Shown one piece after another: positions 44,236 to 53,157 of a stretch of 64,000 nucleotides of DNA. The notes below the pieces were generated by a model. That model saw only the letters and a program-made list of their open reading frames with translations, was not told where the DNA came from and searched no databases. The number at the start of each line of letters is the position of its first letter. Positions within the stretch are counted from its first letter, which is position 1. Source of the stretch: CBFFRJ01 sp963530515 (lineage in GTDB: Bacteria; Pseudomonadota; Gammaproteobacteria; Enterobacterales; Enterobacteriaceae); the NCBI GenBank assembly GCA_963530515.1, contig CAUSEC010000014.1, positions 62,001 to 126,000 on the forward strand, given 5' to 3'. Both the position numbers and the translations under genes were made by a program.

Positions 44236-45207
44236 TTACTCCGGTGAAGTCGTTTTTTTCAGCCCGGCGAACGCATCGCGGATTTCCTGCTCAGGTAGCT
44301 GAATACCGATAAACACCAGCGTGCTGTGTGGCGACTCGTCGCCCCAGGGGCGGTCCCAGTCGGCGCTGTACAGGCGTTGCACGCCCTGGAACAGCAGGCG
44401 GTTGGGTTCGCCATCAATCCATAACATGCCTTTGTAGCGCAAAAGCTTGTCGGCAAAGGAGAGCAGCAGGTTTTCCATCACGCGGGAAACCTCGCTGATG
44501 TCCACCGGGTAATCCAGCTCCACCACAATCGATGAGACATCGTTCTGTTTGTCGGCAACAAAGTGGAAACGCGGTTTACCGGGCAGGACGTTCTCTTCCA
44601 GCATAAAACCACTGGTGTTGAACAGCGACGCCAGCTCAATATCCCCGTGGGTCACCGTGTACACCGGCGCTCGAGCATTGATACGGCCAAGGCGCTCACG
44701 CAGTTTTTCACTTTCGCCCGCGACGTCGGTTTTGGTCAGCAGAATACGGTCGGCATAGCCCACCTGCGACTGTGCGATGGTGAACTGGCTCATCTGTTCG
44801 TCTGCATGCACCGCATCCACCAGCGCAATCACACCGTCCAGCAGATAGCGCTGGCAGAGGATCTCGTGAGAGAAAAAGGTTTGAATAATAGGGCCTGGGT
44901 CGGCCATCCCGGTGCATTCGATCACCAGGCGGTCAAAGGCGATGTCGCCGCGGTCGAGGCTGTCGAGCAGATCCAGCAGCGCGTCTTCGAGTTCATTTGA
45001 GCGGGTGCAGCAGATGCAGCCGTTGGTCAGGGTTTTGATTTGCGTGGCGCGGTCGCCAATCAGCTGATCGTCGACAGAGACTTCACCGAATTCGTTTTCG
45101 ATGACGGCGATTTTAAAACCGTGTTGTTCATTAAGAATGTGGCGCAGCAGGGTGGTTTTGCCCGCGCCGAGAAAACCGGTAAGTAGGGTGACTGCAATCG
45201 GTGTCAT
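44236..45207 (-). CDS. yjiA: COG0523-type metal-binding GTPase YjiA
   Basis: This 323-residue G3E-family P-loop GTPase has Walker A GFLGAGKT (11-18), the metal-binding CXCC motif at C64-C67 (NGCICCTRS) and a C-terminal CobW domain. The E. coli protein binds Zn, Co and Ni, and its client protein is unknown. ATG 45207 with GGAGG upstream gives MTPIAVTLLTGF. It follows yjiX by 10 bp and forms btsT-yjiX-yjiA. Confidence 0.96.
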   Translation of the reverse strand: MTPIAVTLLTGFLGAGKTTLLRHILNEQHGFKIAVIENEFGEVSVDDQLIGDRATQIKTLTNGCICCTRSNELEDALLDLLDSLDRGDIAFDRLVIECTGMADPGPIIQTFFSHEILCQRYLLDGVIALVDAVHADEQMSQFTIAQSQVGYADRILLTKTDVAGESEKLRERLGRINARAPVYTVTHGDIELASLFNTSGFMLEENVLPGKPRFHFVADKQNDVSSIVVELDYPVDISEVSRVMENLLLSFADKLLRYKGMLWIDGEPNRLLFQGVQRLYSADWDRPWGDESPHSTLVFIGIQLPEQEIRDAFAGLKKTTSPE

Positions 45208-45217
45208 CTTGCCTCCA

Positions 45218-45421
45218 TTAGCAACAGCGCACGCCGCCTTCGCCACTTCCGCCGTAGCGTGCTTCCTGGCGTTCACGGAAAAATTCGTTATAGGTCATGT
45301 ACGGTTTATCCGGATGGTTGGTCTTCATGTGCTCGACGTAGTTGTCGTAATCCGGGATACCAATCAGCATTTTTGCTGCCTGACCGAGGTACTTTTTTGC
45401 TTCGCCTAAGTTACCAAACAT
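45218..45421 (-). CDS. yjiX: YbdD/YjiX family small protein
   Basis: This 67-residue protein of the YbdD/YjiX (DUF466) family starts MFGNLGEAKKYLGQAAKMLIGIPDYDNY and ends GGVRCC. The family always accompanies CstA/BtsT pyruvate or peptide transporters and is needed for their transport in reported cases. The terminal CC may matter for metal or partner binding. A BIME separates it from btsT upstream. Confidence 0.95.
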   Translation of the reverse strand: MFGNLGEAKKYLGQAAKMLIGIPDYDNYVEHMKTNHPDKPYMTYNEFFRERQEARYGGSGEGGVRCC

Positions 45422-45442
45422 TGTGTCATTCCGATAATAGAT

Positions 45443-45529
45443 AAAGCCGGAGGGCGGCTAGCGCCTTATCCGGCCTACATTGACGCACTGACTGTAGGCC
45501 GGATAAGCGTAGCGCCATCCGGCATCAGG
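45443..45529. repeat. BIME (paired inverted REP units) between btsT and yjiX
   Basis: Two REP units face each other. The 14-bp arms CTTATCCGGCCTAC (45465-45478) and GTAGGCCGGATAAG (45494-45507) are exact inverted repeats, and each unit contains its own GCCGGA/TCCGGC hairpin. Located inside the btsT-yjiX-yjiA operon, it could stabilise upstream btsT mRNA. Confidence 0.9.
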
Positions 45530-45530
45530 T

Positions 45531-47684
45531 TTAGTGGTGTGAAGACGTCTTCACGCCGCCTTCCGGGACCGGAACGTACGGGGTTTCTTTATCGGTACGT
45601 ACGGTGTTGTTACGCACCTGCAGCCAGGTTTTGATGCCGTAGAAGATGATGCTGTAGACCACCACCAGGAACAGAATGCTCAGACCCGCGTTGGTGTAGT
45701 TGTTCACCACGATATGGTTCATGTTGGCAATCTGCTGCGCGGTCAGGTCCGCGCCGCCTGCGGCAATCTTCTCTTTGTACTGGTTAGCCATGAAGAAGAA
45801 GCCTTCCAGCTGCGGGTTGGCGCTGAACAGCTTCAGGCCAAGCGCCCAGGTGGTGCAGAGCAGCAGCCACAGCGCAGGAACAACGGTTACCCAGATGTAT
45901 TTGGTGCGCTTCATCTTCACGAGGACCACGGTACCCAGCACCAGAGCAACGGCTGCGAGCATCTGGTTAGAGATACCGAACAGCGGCCACAGGCTCTTCA
46001 CGCCGCCGAGCGGGTCGACAACGCCCTGATACAGCAGGTAGCCCCACAGTCCGACGCAGCCCGCAGTACCCAGAATGCCCGCTACCAGAGAGTCGGTTTT
46101 CTTCAGGAACGGCACGAAGTTACCGAGCAGGTCCTGCAGCATGAAGCGGCCCGCACGGGTACCGGCGTCCAGCGCGGTCAGGATGAACAGCGCTTCGAAC
46201 AAAATACCGAAGTGGTACCAGAAGCCCATGTCCGCCCACGGCAGCACCTTGTGGAACACGTGTGCGATACCCACCGCCAGCGTCGGTGCACCACCGGCGC
46301 GGTTCAGCACGGACGGTTCGCCGATGTCCTTCGCCGTCTGCATGATTTGCTCTGGCGAAATCACGAAGCCCCAGGAGCTAACGGTCGCCGCCGCGTGTGC
46401 GCTCGCGTCCTTCAGCTGCGCCATAATCAGCGCCGCGTTGTCGCCGCCCATTTCGTGCAGGTTTGGCATGTTGATGCCGAGGCCCGCCGGTGGGGTGTTC
46501 ATCGCGAAGTAGAGACCCGGTTCGATGATAGACGCGGCAACCAGCGCCATGATCGCTACGAAGGACTCCATCAGCATTGCGCCGTAGCCGATCAGACGCG
46601 CGTCTTTCTCGTTCGCCAGCAGCTTAGGCGTGGTACCGGAGGCAATCAGGGCGTGGAAGCCGGAGACCGCACCGCAGGCGATGGTGATGAACAGGAACGG
46701 GAACAGGGCGCCTTTCCACAGCGGGCCGGTACCGTCGATGTACTGGGTCACTGCCGGCATTTTCAGATCCGGGTTAATCACCAGGATGCCGATCGCCAGA
46801 CCGACGATAACGCCGATTTTGAGGAAGGTCGCGAGGTAGTCACGCGGGGCCAGAATCAGCCAGACCGGCAGCAGCGCGGAGATAAACGCATAGCCAATCA
46901 GCGCGAAGGTAATGGTGGTGTCTTTGAAGGTCAGTGCCGGGCCCCAGTACGGGTCATGGGCAATAATACCGCCGAAGTAAATCGACGCGACCAGCAGCAC
47001 GATACCGATGACAGACACTTCGCCCACACGACCCGGGCGCAGGAAGCGCATGTAAATACCCATAAACAGGGCAATCGGTACGGTGGAGCAAACGGTGAAG
47101 ACACCCCACGGGCTTTCTGCCAGCGCTTTCACCACGATCAGCGCCAGTACGGCAAGGATGATGATCATGATGAGGAAGCAACCGAACAGCGCGATGGTGC
47201 CCGGTACGCGGCCCATCTCTTCTTTGATCATCTCACCCAGAGACGCGCCGTTACGGCGAGAAGAGATAAACAGCACCATAAAGTCCTGCACTGCACCGGC
47301 AAGGACAACGCCCGCCAGCAGCCACAGGGTACCCGGCAGGTAGCCCATTTGTGCGGCCAGAACCGGGCCGACCAGCGGACCCGCACCTGCGATAGCAGCG
47401 AAGTGGTGACCAAACAGCACGTAACGGTTGGTGGGGACGTAGTTCAGACCGTCATTGTTAATGACCGCAGGCGTGGAGCGCGTGGGGTCCAGCTTCATCA
47501 CTTTTTGTGCGATGTACAAGCTGTAGTAACGGTAGGCCACGAGGTAAACCGAAACAGAGGCCACCACGATCCACAATGCGCTGACGTGCTCACCGCGACG
47601 CAGTGCGACAACGGATAAGCAGAACGCCCCGAGGATACCGAGGATGACCCAGGGTATATGTTTGAATAGCTTTTTAGTATCCAT
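45531..47684 (-). CDS. btsT: pyruvate/H+ symporter BtsT (CstA family)
   Basis: This 717-residue membrane protein of the CstA family has about 18 transmembrane segments and the conserved FGHHFAAIAGAGPLVGPVLAAQMGYLPG region. The E. coli orthologue imports pyruvate and is induced by the BtsS/BtsR system when pyruvate is present and nutrients are scarce. ATG 47684 (MDTKKLFKHIPWVI) is used rather than the frame opening at 47756. A BtsR-type repeat array and CRP site lie upstream. Confidence 0.97.
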   Translation of the reverse strand: MDTKKLFKHIPWVILGILGAFCLSVVALRRGEHVSALWIVVASVSVYLVAYRYYSLYIAQKVMKLDPTRSTPAVINNDGLNYVPTNRYVLFGHHFAAIAGAGPLVGPVLAAQMGYLPGTLWLLAGVVLAGAVQDFMVLFISSRRNGASLGEMIKEEMGRVPGTIALFGCFLIMIIILAVLALIVVKALAESPWGVFTVCSTVPIALFMGIYMRFLRPGRVGEVSVIGIVLLVASIYFGGIIAHDPYWGPALTFKDTTITFALIGYAFISALLPVWLILAPRDYLATFLKIGVIVGLAIGILVINPDLKMPAVTQYIDGTGPLWKGALFPFLFITIACGAVSGFHALIASGTTPKLLANEKDARLIGYGAMLMESFVAIMALVAASIIEPGLYFAMNTPPAGLGINMPNLHEMGGDNAALIMAQLKDASAHAAATVSSWGFVISPEQIMQTAKDIGEPSVLNRAGGAPTLAVGIAHVFHKVLPWADMGFWYHFGILFEALFILTALDAGTRAGRFMLQDLLGNFVPFLKKTDSLVAGILGTAGCVGLWGYLLYQGVVDPLGGVKSLWPLFGISNQMLAAVALVLGTVVLVKMKRTKYIWVTVVPALWLLLCTTWALGLKLFSANPQLEGFFFMANQYKEKIAAGGADLTAQQIANMNHIVVNNYTNAGLSILFLVVVYSIIFYGIKTWLQVRNNTVRTDKETPYVPVPEGGVKTSSHH

Positions 47685-47791
47685 ATCAGACCTGATTAAC
47701 GGAAAAATGAAATGGGAGTTGTGGTGTTGAAAGTCAATTTTGCTGGTGGCGATCATGACAAATTACAAGCGTAAAAAGGGCGCGATTTAGC

Positions 47792-47860
47792 TAAGTGGCA
47801 GGAAAGCGGGGGTAAGCGGTCAGCCGTACCGATAAGCGGTTTTATACGGGTTTAAGCGGT
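47792..47860 (-). promoter_or_regulatory. array of BtsR-type half-sites upstream of btsT
   Basis: TAAGCGGT (ACCGCTTA on the - strand) occurs at 47813-47820, 47833-47840 and 47853-47860, exactly 20 bp apart. A degenerate fourth copy, TAAGTGGC, lies at 47792-47799. The half-site fits ACC(G/A)CT(C/T)A, the published BtsR (YehT) motif. The published spacer, as I recall it, is 13 bp, while here it is 12. The array is 109-177 bp upstream of the btsT start. Confidence 0.75.
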
Positions 47861-47865
47861 GAAAA

Positions 47866-47887
47866 ATGTGTGACGATGATCACGAGA
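47866..47887. promoter_or_regulatory. candidate CRP site in the btsT-tsr intergenic region
   Basis: TGTGA-N6-TCACG at 47869-47884 matches 9 of 10 core bases of the CRP consensus. E. coli btsT is known to need cAMP-CRP, so this site probably serves btsT. Confidence 0.7.
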
Positions 47888-47981
47888 GATTGGACATATT
47901 ACCCATTTTCATTATGCGGTTATAAAACAGTGTGTTGCAAAATTGTTAATCTAAACAACCGGTTTTTAGCAGATCTGACTA

Positions 47982-48008
47982 TAAAGTTTTCGCTTTCCAG
48001 GCCGAAAA
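47982..48008 (+). promoter_or_regulatory. sigma-28 (FliA) promoter of tsr
   Basis: TAAAGTTT (47982-47989), an 11-bp spacer and GCCGAAAA (48001-48008) match the flagellar class 3 consensus TAAAGTTT-N11-GCCGATAA with one mismatch. Confidence 0.9.
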
Positions 48009-48037
48009 TTTGATGTCTGGATAAGGGATGAAAAAAC

Positions 48038-49699
48038 ATGTTAAACCGTATGAAACTTGTCACCAGTTTACTTTTAGTACTGGGACTTTTTGGTCTGTTG
48101 CAGCTCACCTCTGGCGGCTTGTTCTTTAATGCACTCAAGCACGACAAAGAAAATTTCACCGTTTTACAAACCATTCGTCAACAGCAGTCCACGCTGAATG
48201 CCAGCTGGGTCGCGCTGTTGCAAACGCGTAACACCCTCAACCGTGCCGGGATCCGTTACATGATGGATCAGAATCAGATTGGCAGCGGTGCAACCGTTAA
48301 CGACTTAATGCAGATTGCCAGCACCTCCCTGAAGCAAGCGGAAGTCAACTGGAAAGCGTATCAGTCCACACCGCGTGATCCGCGCCAGAATGACGCGGCG
48401 GCCGCGGAAATCAACCGTACATACGACATTTACCACAATGCACTGGCTGAGCTGATTCAGCTGCTGGGCGCGGGCAAGATCAATGAGTTCTTCGATCAGC
48501 CGACTCAGGGTTATCAGGATGCCTTTGAGAAACCTTACCTCGACTACCTGCAACAAAACGATCGCCTGTATGCCACTGCGGTAGAAGAGAGCAACAGCTC
48601 CTTTGATACCGCCGTGTGGATTATTGTCATCGTTCTGCTGGTTGTCCTGGCAGTGATTCTGGCCGCATGGCTGGGCATCAAACGTTGCGTGATTGGCCCG
48701 ATGAACCACCTGATCGAAAACATCCGTCATATTGCGGGTGGCGATCTGGAGCAGAACATCAATGTTCACGGTTCTAACGAAATGGGACAACTGGCTGAAA
48801 GCCTGCGCCATATGCAGAGCGAGCTGGTCCGTACCGTAGGCGACGTGCGTAACGGTGCTGATGCCATTTACAGCGGCGCGAGCGAAATCTCCGCCGGTAA
48901 CAACGATCTCTCCTCCCGTACTGAACAGCAGGCCGCTTCTCTGGAAGAGACAGCTGCCAGCATGGAAGAGCTGACTGCGACGGTGAAACAGAACGCCGAA
49001 AACGCCCGTCAGGCCAGCCATCTGGCGCTGAGTGCATCTGGCACCGCGCAGAAAGGCGGCAAGGTGGTGGATAACGTGGTGCAGACCATGCGTGACATTA
49101 CCGCCAGTTCGCAGAAGATTGCCGACATCATCAGCGTGATTGACGGCATTGCCTTCCAGACCAACATCCTCGCACTGAACGCCGCGGTAGAAGCCGCGCG
49201 TGCAGGTGAGCAGGGGCGTGGTTTTGCGGTGGTGGCAGGTGAAGTACGTAACCTGGCCCAGCGTAGTGCTCAGGCCGCCCGTGAAATCAAAGGGTTGATT
49301 GAAGACTCTGTCAGCCGCGTTGAACTGGGGTCTACCCTGGTGGAAAGCGCCGGTGAAACCATGGACGAAATCGTCAGCGCGGTTACGCGTGTGACTGACA
49401 TCATGGGCGAAATCGCGTCTGCCTCGGATGAGCAGAGCCGCGGTATCGACCAGGTGGGTCTGGCGGTGGCTGAAATGGACCGTGTGACTCAGCAGAACGC
49501 CTCGCTGGTGGAAGAATCCGCTGCGGCAGCTGCGGCCCTGGAAGAGCAGGCCAGTCGTCTGACCCAGGCCGTTGCGGTGTTCCGCACCCGTCGTGTCACC
49601 CGCGAAACGCCGGTTGCACCGGTGCTGGTTAAACCTAATCTGTCTAAACCGCAGGCGGCGAAAGTCGGCGGCGGCGAAGATAACTGGGAAACCTTCTAA
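48038..49699 (+). CDS. tsr: methyl-accepting chemotaxis protein Tsr (serine receptor)
   Basis: This 553-residue receptor has TM1 (about 8-30), a periplasmic four-helix ligand domain with serine-contact residues in LLQTRNTLNRAGIRYMMD (about 60-78), TM2 (about 190-212), HAMP, and the signalling hairpin tip (EQGRGFAVVAGEVRNLAQRSA). It ends with the CheR/CheB-docking pentapeptide NWETF. It is divergent from btsT and expressed from the sigma-28 promoter. Confidence 0.97.
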   Translation: MLNRMKLVTSLLLVLGLFGLLQLTSGGLFFNALKHDKENFTVLQTIRQQQSTLNASWVALLQTRNTLNRAGIRYMMDQNQIGSGATVNDLMQIASTSLKQAEVNWKAYQSTPRDPRQNDAAAAEINRTYDIYHNALAELIQLLGAGKINEFFDQPTQGYQDAFEKPYLDYLQQNDRLYATAVEESNSSFDTAVWIIVIVLLVVLAVILAAWLGIKRCVIGPMNHLIENIRHIAGGDLEQNINVHGSNEMGQLAESLRHMQSELVRTVGDVRNGADAIYSGASEISAGNNDLSSRTEQQAASLEETAASMEELTATVKQNAENARQASHLALSASGTAQKGGKVVDNVVQTMRDITASSQKIADIISVIDGIAFQTNILALNAAVEAARAGEQGRGFAVVAGEVRNLAQRSAQAAREIKGLIEDSVSRVELGSTLVESAGETMDEIVSAVTRVTDIMGEIASASDEQSRGIDQVGLAVAEMDRVTQQNASLVEESAAAAAALEEQASRLTQAVAVFRTRRVTRETPVAPVLVKPNLSKPQAAKVGGGEDNWETF

Positions 49700-49706
49700 G
49701 CCCTCC

Positions 49707-49743
49707 TGCGCCCTGCGGATGCAGGGCGCATTCTCCTCTTTTT
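49707..49743 (+). terminator. terminator after tsr
   Basis: A 10-bp stem, TGCGCCCTGC/GCAGGGCGCA, with a GGAT loop is followed by TTCTCCTCTTTTT. Confidence 0.8.
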
Positions 49744-49780
49744 CATCATGCTATCCTTATTCTAAACATGGAGACGCATT

Positions 49781-50593
49781 ATGAACCTGACCGCCATTTC
49801 TGCCCTTCACTACAGTAGCGAACAGCTCTGCACCTTTTTAGATGAGTGCTTCGAAGGCTACCGCGTGCCTGTCTCGCTTACCTCTGAGCGTTTTGCCCAG
49901 CGTTTCGGCGCAGAAGATATCAGTCTTTCAGACTCCTGCGTCTGGTGGAATGGCGAGATGCTGGTGGCTGTTGCGATCGTGACGCGGCGTGCTGAATCCG
50001 CAAGGCTCGCAGCGTTTGCACTGCGCCCGGCCTGGCGTGGAATGCGGTTGGGTAAGCGCCTGCTCGAGCCGCTGGTACAGGGCATGCGGGCAAAAGGTGT
50101 GCGCCAGATGTGGCTGGAGGTAATAACGGACAACGAAGCGGGTGTTGGACTGTACCGTTCGCTGGGTTTTGAGCTCCGGCAGGTGCTGCGCGGATATCAG
50201 GGCGATGCGTATTCCGGCGTGGGCGATAACCTGCTGCGCGAGGTGAACCCGCTTGAGCTGGTCTGGCGTGCGGCGGCTGAAGTGAAAAGCACGTTGCCCT
50301 GGCAGCTCGATCCCCTCAGCATCATCACGCTGCCGTGCCGGGTGTTTGAGTATCGTAAGCATGCTTATGCGGCGGTTTCGACGCTGATGGATACGCCGCA
50401 GCTGCGTTTTGTTTATGTCGAACCCGAGTACCGGCGTAAAGGGTTTGCCCGTGAAATGCTGATGACCCTGAATCACCACTTCCCCGGACTGACGACCAGC
50501 GTCGCGGTGCCTGAATCCTTTACCCCACTCTTTATGGTCGCGGGGTACACCACTATGGACATCAGCCAGTTTGAAATGCGGGCACAGCTGTAA
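49781..50593 (+). CDS. double-domain GNAT-family N-acetyltransferase
   Basis: This 270-residue protein has two GNAT folds. The first has the acetyl-CoA loop RGMRLGKRLL followed by EVITDNEAGVGLYRSLGFE (about 85-130). The second has RRKGFAREML and a C-terminal FMVAGYT (about 215-262). The substrate cannot be inferred. In K-12 the lgo (yjjLMN) genes occupy the tsr-opgB interval, so this is a local replacement. It converges on opgB with a 24-bp gap. Confidence 0.85.
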   Translation: MNLTAISALHYSSEQLCTFLDECFEGYRVPVSLTSERFAQRFGAEDISLSDSCVWWNGEMLVAVAIVTRRAESARLAAFALRPAWRGMRLGKRLLEPLVQGMRAKGVRQMWLEVITDNEAGVGLYRSLGFELRQVLRGYQGDAYSGVGDNLLREVNPLELVWRAAAEVKSTLPWQLDPLSIITLPCRVFEYRKHAYAAVSTLMDTPQLRFVYVEPEYRRKGFAREMLMTLNHHFPGLTTSVAVPESFTPLFMVAGYTTMDISQFEMRAQL

Positions 50594-50617
50594 GGCTTTG
50601 CCCGCAGGCCAGGTATA

Positions 50618-52909
50618 TTAGCCGTTGGTATTCACCACTTTAATTTCCACCATCCCAATCCCAAGCTGGCGAGGGGAATGACCGAGAATATTGCCTTCGT
50701 TGGTGGAAACCGGATCCGGCGGCACAATCACCAGCGTGCTGCTGCGCGTCGGGTTGGAGAAACGCAGCGTGGTGGTGGAGACATCATTACCGAGCATTAA
50801 TGCCTGCTCTTCGTCACCCACGCGAACGGGAATGGGTTTGTTGGCATTCGGTCCAAAGGCCTTGGCGGTGATAACCAGATCAAAACTTTCCGGGAGCGGA
50901 TCGTTAAACTCAATGGACACCTCATTCCCCAACCGCGCATTCGACCAGCGACCCCAGCTCTCCGGGCGGGAGATTCCACTAAACTGTTTCACCTCTTCCG
51001 GTGCGCCCGCCACGTTGAAAACAAAGCTGTCTGCTTTGTAGCGAATGTCGTTATCAACGATTTTGAGCATATCGGTGTTTTGCTTATAGCGATCCGTACT
51101 GATCACGGTCTCTTTTATCGCGGTCTTGCCTTTCCACTGATCTTTGTCGACCAGCTGTACCTGTTGCTGGCCACCGAGCTGCCCCTGAGAGACGCACCAG
51201 TCGGTTGAGAGCACTAACTCCGGCGCCCACAGACGCGCCATCTTGTAGCACTGATCGACCCAGACAAACTTATCGCGCGGCGCGAAATCAGCAAGCTGGT
51301 AGCGCAGTGGCGCTGAATATTCGCTTTCTGGCAACGGCTCAACATGCTTGTCGGAAACGCGCACCAGCAGCGGCAGGCGGAATTTGCTCCCCGAGAAGGC
51401 GATCATTTGTTTGTCCCGCTCGATCGTAAAATCTTTCATCTGTTTCGGGAAGTTCCACAGGCGGATGATGTCCGGTTTCCAGGCCAGCGCCTTTTCCTTC
51501 ATGTTCAGGAAGATACCGGATAACGACTGCCCGGAGAAACTGCTGCGTCCGAGGCCGATAGAGTTATCGCCGCCGAGAACATCCAGTACGGTGGCCCCGT
51601 TATCCATGGTGTTGCGTTTCATGGCCAGGGTATCCTGCTGCTCTTCATCACCGCGGATCACGAAGAAGAGGTTTTTGCGATCTTCTTTATTCAGGTATTT
51701 CCACGCGGTGTTGTTCATCGCCAGATGATCGGAAGAGACCACGATCACCGTATCTTTAAACCACGGCGACGCTTTGATCTTGTTGATCAACGCTGCAATG
51801 TGCTGCTGGCTACAGGTGACGGCACTAAAGGATTGGTTGGGTTTACCGTCAAACGTATAGCTTTTCCGATCGCAGGTGCGGGAGATAAAGCCATCCGGGT
51901 GGTGTGTGTCGACGGTCAGCGCGAACAGGGAAAAGCGCTTGCCGGAACGGGCCAGCTCTTCGTACTTTTGCCACACTTCGTCCAGCACCGTGTCATCGTA
52001 GAAACCCCAGTCGTTACGATAAGCAGGATCTTTTACCTGGGTTTTCAACTCTTCCGCCCCGATCAGATGATCGAAACCGTGGGACTTCAGGAACACGTCT
52101 TTTCCGGCGAAGCGCAGGTTTGCGCCCTGGATAAAGTAATTTTCGTAACCGGAATTTTTCAGGATATCGCCCAGGCAGATGTTCTGAGGGAAGAAACTGG
52201 AGACGGAAGCGGATGCGTTACCTTCAAAAGGAGCAAACAGCGGAATACCGCACTGCGAAGCGACCATTCCGGCGATGGTGTAATCCGTGCCTGGCAGCTG
52301 CTCTGTGTTAGCAAAATCCAGCCCTCCATCTTTTAATGCGCCCAGCTCAGGTGTGAGCTCAGGAAAGGCGTCATTATCAAAATAGGTGCGCTCAAGGCTC
52401 TCCCCGTAGATATAAACGAGGTTCAGCTTCGGTTGCGGGATTTTTTTCGCCGGTTCTTTGTAATAGGCCGCGAAATCCGGATCGCCTTCGCGCGACTGAG
52501 ATTTCACCAGTTCGCTTATCTGGCGAAAGGCCGGGCTGGCATCGACCGAGCCCAGTGCCAGCGCAAGCGCCAGCAGGCTGTAGCCGAAGTGATAAGGGCG
52601 GTGACGGCGGCGGCGTAAGACCCATCCCAGCGTGCAAAAAACGGCAATCAGCGCCAGCACGATGGCCGCACCCGGCAGGATGTATTTGCCAATACCCGCG
52701 CCCGTCAGGCTGCTCGTCAGGGTATAAATGACGGCATCGGTAATCCCGTCGCCGGTGAAGTAATCGCTGGCATACAGGGTAATGTTCAGCACGACAAAAA
52801 CACCCAGCACCAGCAGGGTGGCGGTAAACCACCATGTATTACGGCCCGCTTTCCATGCGTAAATCACCACGGATGCGAGAAACAGGGCAATCGAAAGTAA
52901 CTCGGACAA
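50618..52909 (-). CDS. opgB: phosphatidylglycerol-membrane-oligosaccharide glycerophosphotransferase OpgB
   Basis: This 763-residue enzyme, exactly the E. coli length, transfers phosphoglycerol from phosphatidylglycerol to osmoregulated periplasmic glucans. Four N-terminal transmembrane helices (to about residue 130) precede a periplasmic sulfatase/alkaline-phosphatase fold with YIYGESLERTYF, VDTHHPDGF and VSSDHLAM. The start is TTG 52909 (MSELLSIALFLA) with GAGG 8 nt upstream. The ATG at 52960 would add 17 unconserved residues. Confidence 0.93.
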   Translation of the reverse strand: MSELLSIALFLASVVIYAWKAGRNTWWFTATLLVLGVFVVLNITLYASDYFTGDGITDAVIYTLTSSLTGAGIGKYILPGAAIVLALIAVFCTLGWVLRRRRHRPYHFGYSLLALALALGSVDASPAFRQISELVKSQSREGDPDFAAYYKEPAKKIPQPKLNLVYIYGESLERTYFDNDAFPELTPELGALKDGGLDFANTEQLPGTDYTIAGMVASQCGIPLFAPFEGNASASVSSFFPQNICLGDILKNSGYENYFIQGANLRFAGKDVFLKSHGFDHLIGAEELKTQVKDPAYRNDWGFYDDTVLDEVWQKYEELARSGKRFSLFALTVDTHHPDGFISRTCDRKSYTFDGKPNQSFSAVTCSQQHIAALINKIKASPWFKDTVIVVSSDHLAMNNTAWKYLNKEDRKNLFFVIRGDEEQQDTLAMKRNTMDNGATVLDVLGGDNSIGLGRSSFSGQSLSGIFLNMKEKALAWKPDIIRLWNFPKQMKDFTIERDKQMIAFSGSKFRLPLLVRVSDKHVEPLPESEYSAPLRYQLADFAPRDKFVWVDQCYKMARLWAPELVLSTDWCVSQGQLGGQQQVQLVDKDQWKGKTAIKETVISTDRYKQNTDMLKIVDNDIRYKADSFVFNVAGAPEEVKQFSGISRPESWGRWSNARLGNEVSIEFNDPLPESFDLVITAKAFGPNANKPIPVRVGDEEQALMLGNDVSTTTLRFSNPTRSSTLVIVPPDPVSTNEGNILGHSPRQLGIGMVEIKVVNTNG

Positions 52910-53116
52910 CCGGTTTTCCTCAACGTGGCCAGCTTGCTGCTGGCGTGTAATCATTAACAAAGGGAAACAATTTAATGGCGATGTAACACAGCTGCAATTG
53001 TAGTGTCACGTTATTTGCGAGTTATTAGGAATCGGTTTAGATAAAAGAAAGTTTGATCGCCATCGCATTCCGGTTCAGGGGGCGTTTTATCCGGGATCGG
53101 GGCAACACAGAGGAGA

Positions 53117-53147
53117 TCGCGTTTACCCTGGGGAAGGGCAAACGCGA
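53117..53147. terminator. terminator-like hairpin after yjjA
   Basis: TCGCGTTT/AAACGCGA with inner CCCT/AGGG forms a long stem 11 bp after the yjjA stop. No good U-run is visible. The rest of the 248-bp gap (52910-53157) should hold the opgB promoter, which I cannot place confidently. Confidence 0.5.
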
Positions 53148-53157
53148 GAAGAGGATC

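Noticed and set aside
45714..47618. Open frame of 634 codons on the + strand inside btsT
   Set aside because: Its translation is low-complexity (Arg, Gln, His-rich) and antisense to btsT. It is a shadow of high-GC codon usage.
47792..47860. Regularly spaced repeats considered as a CRISPR remnant
   Set aside because: The repeat is only 8 bp with 12-bp spacers and lies in a promoter region, which fits a regulator array and not a CRISPR.
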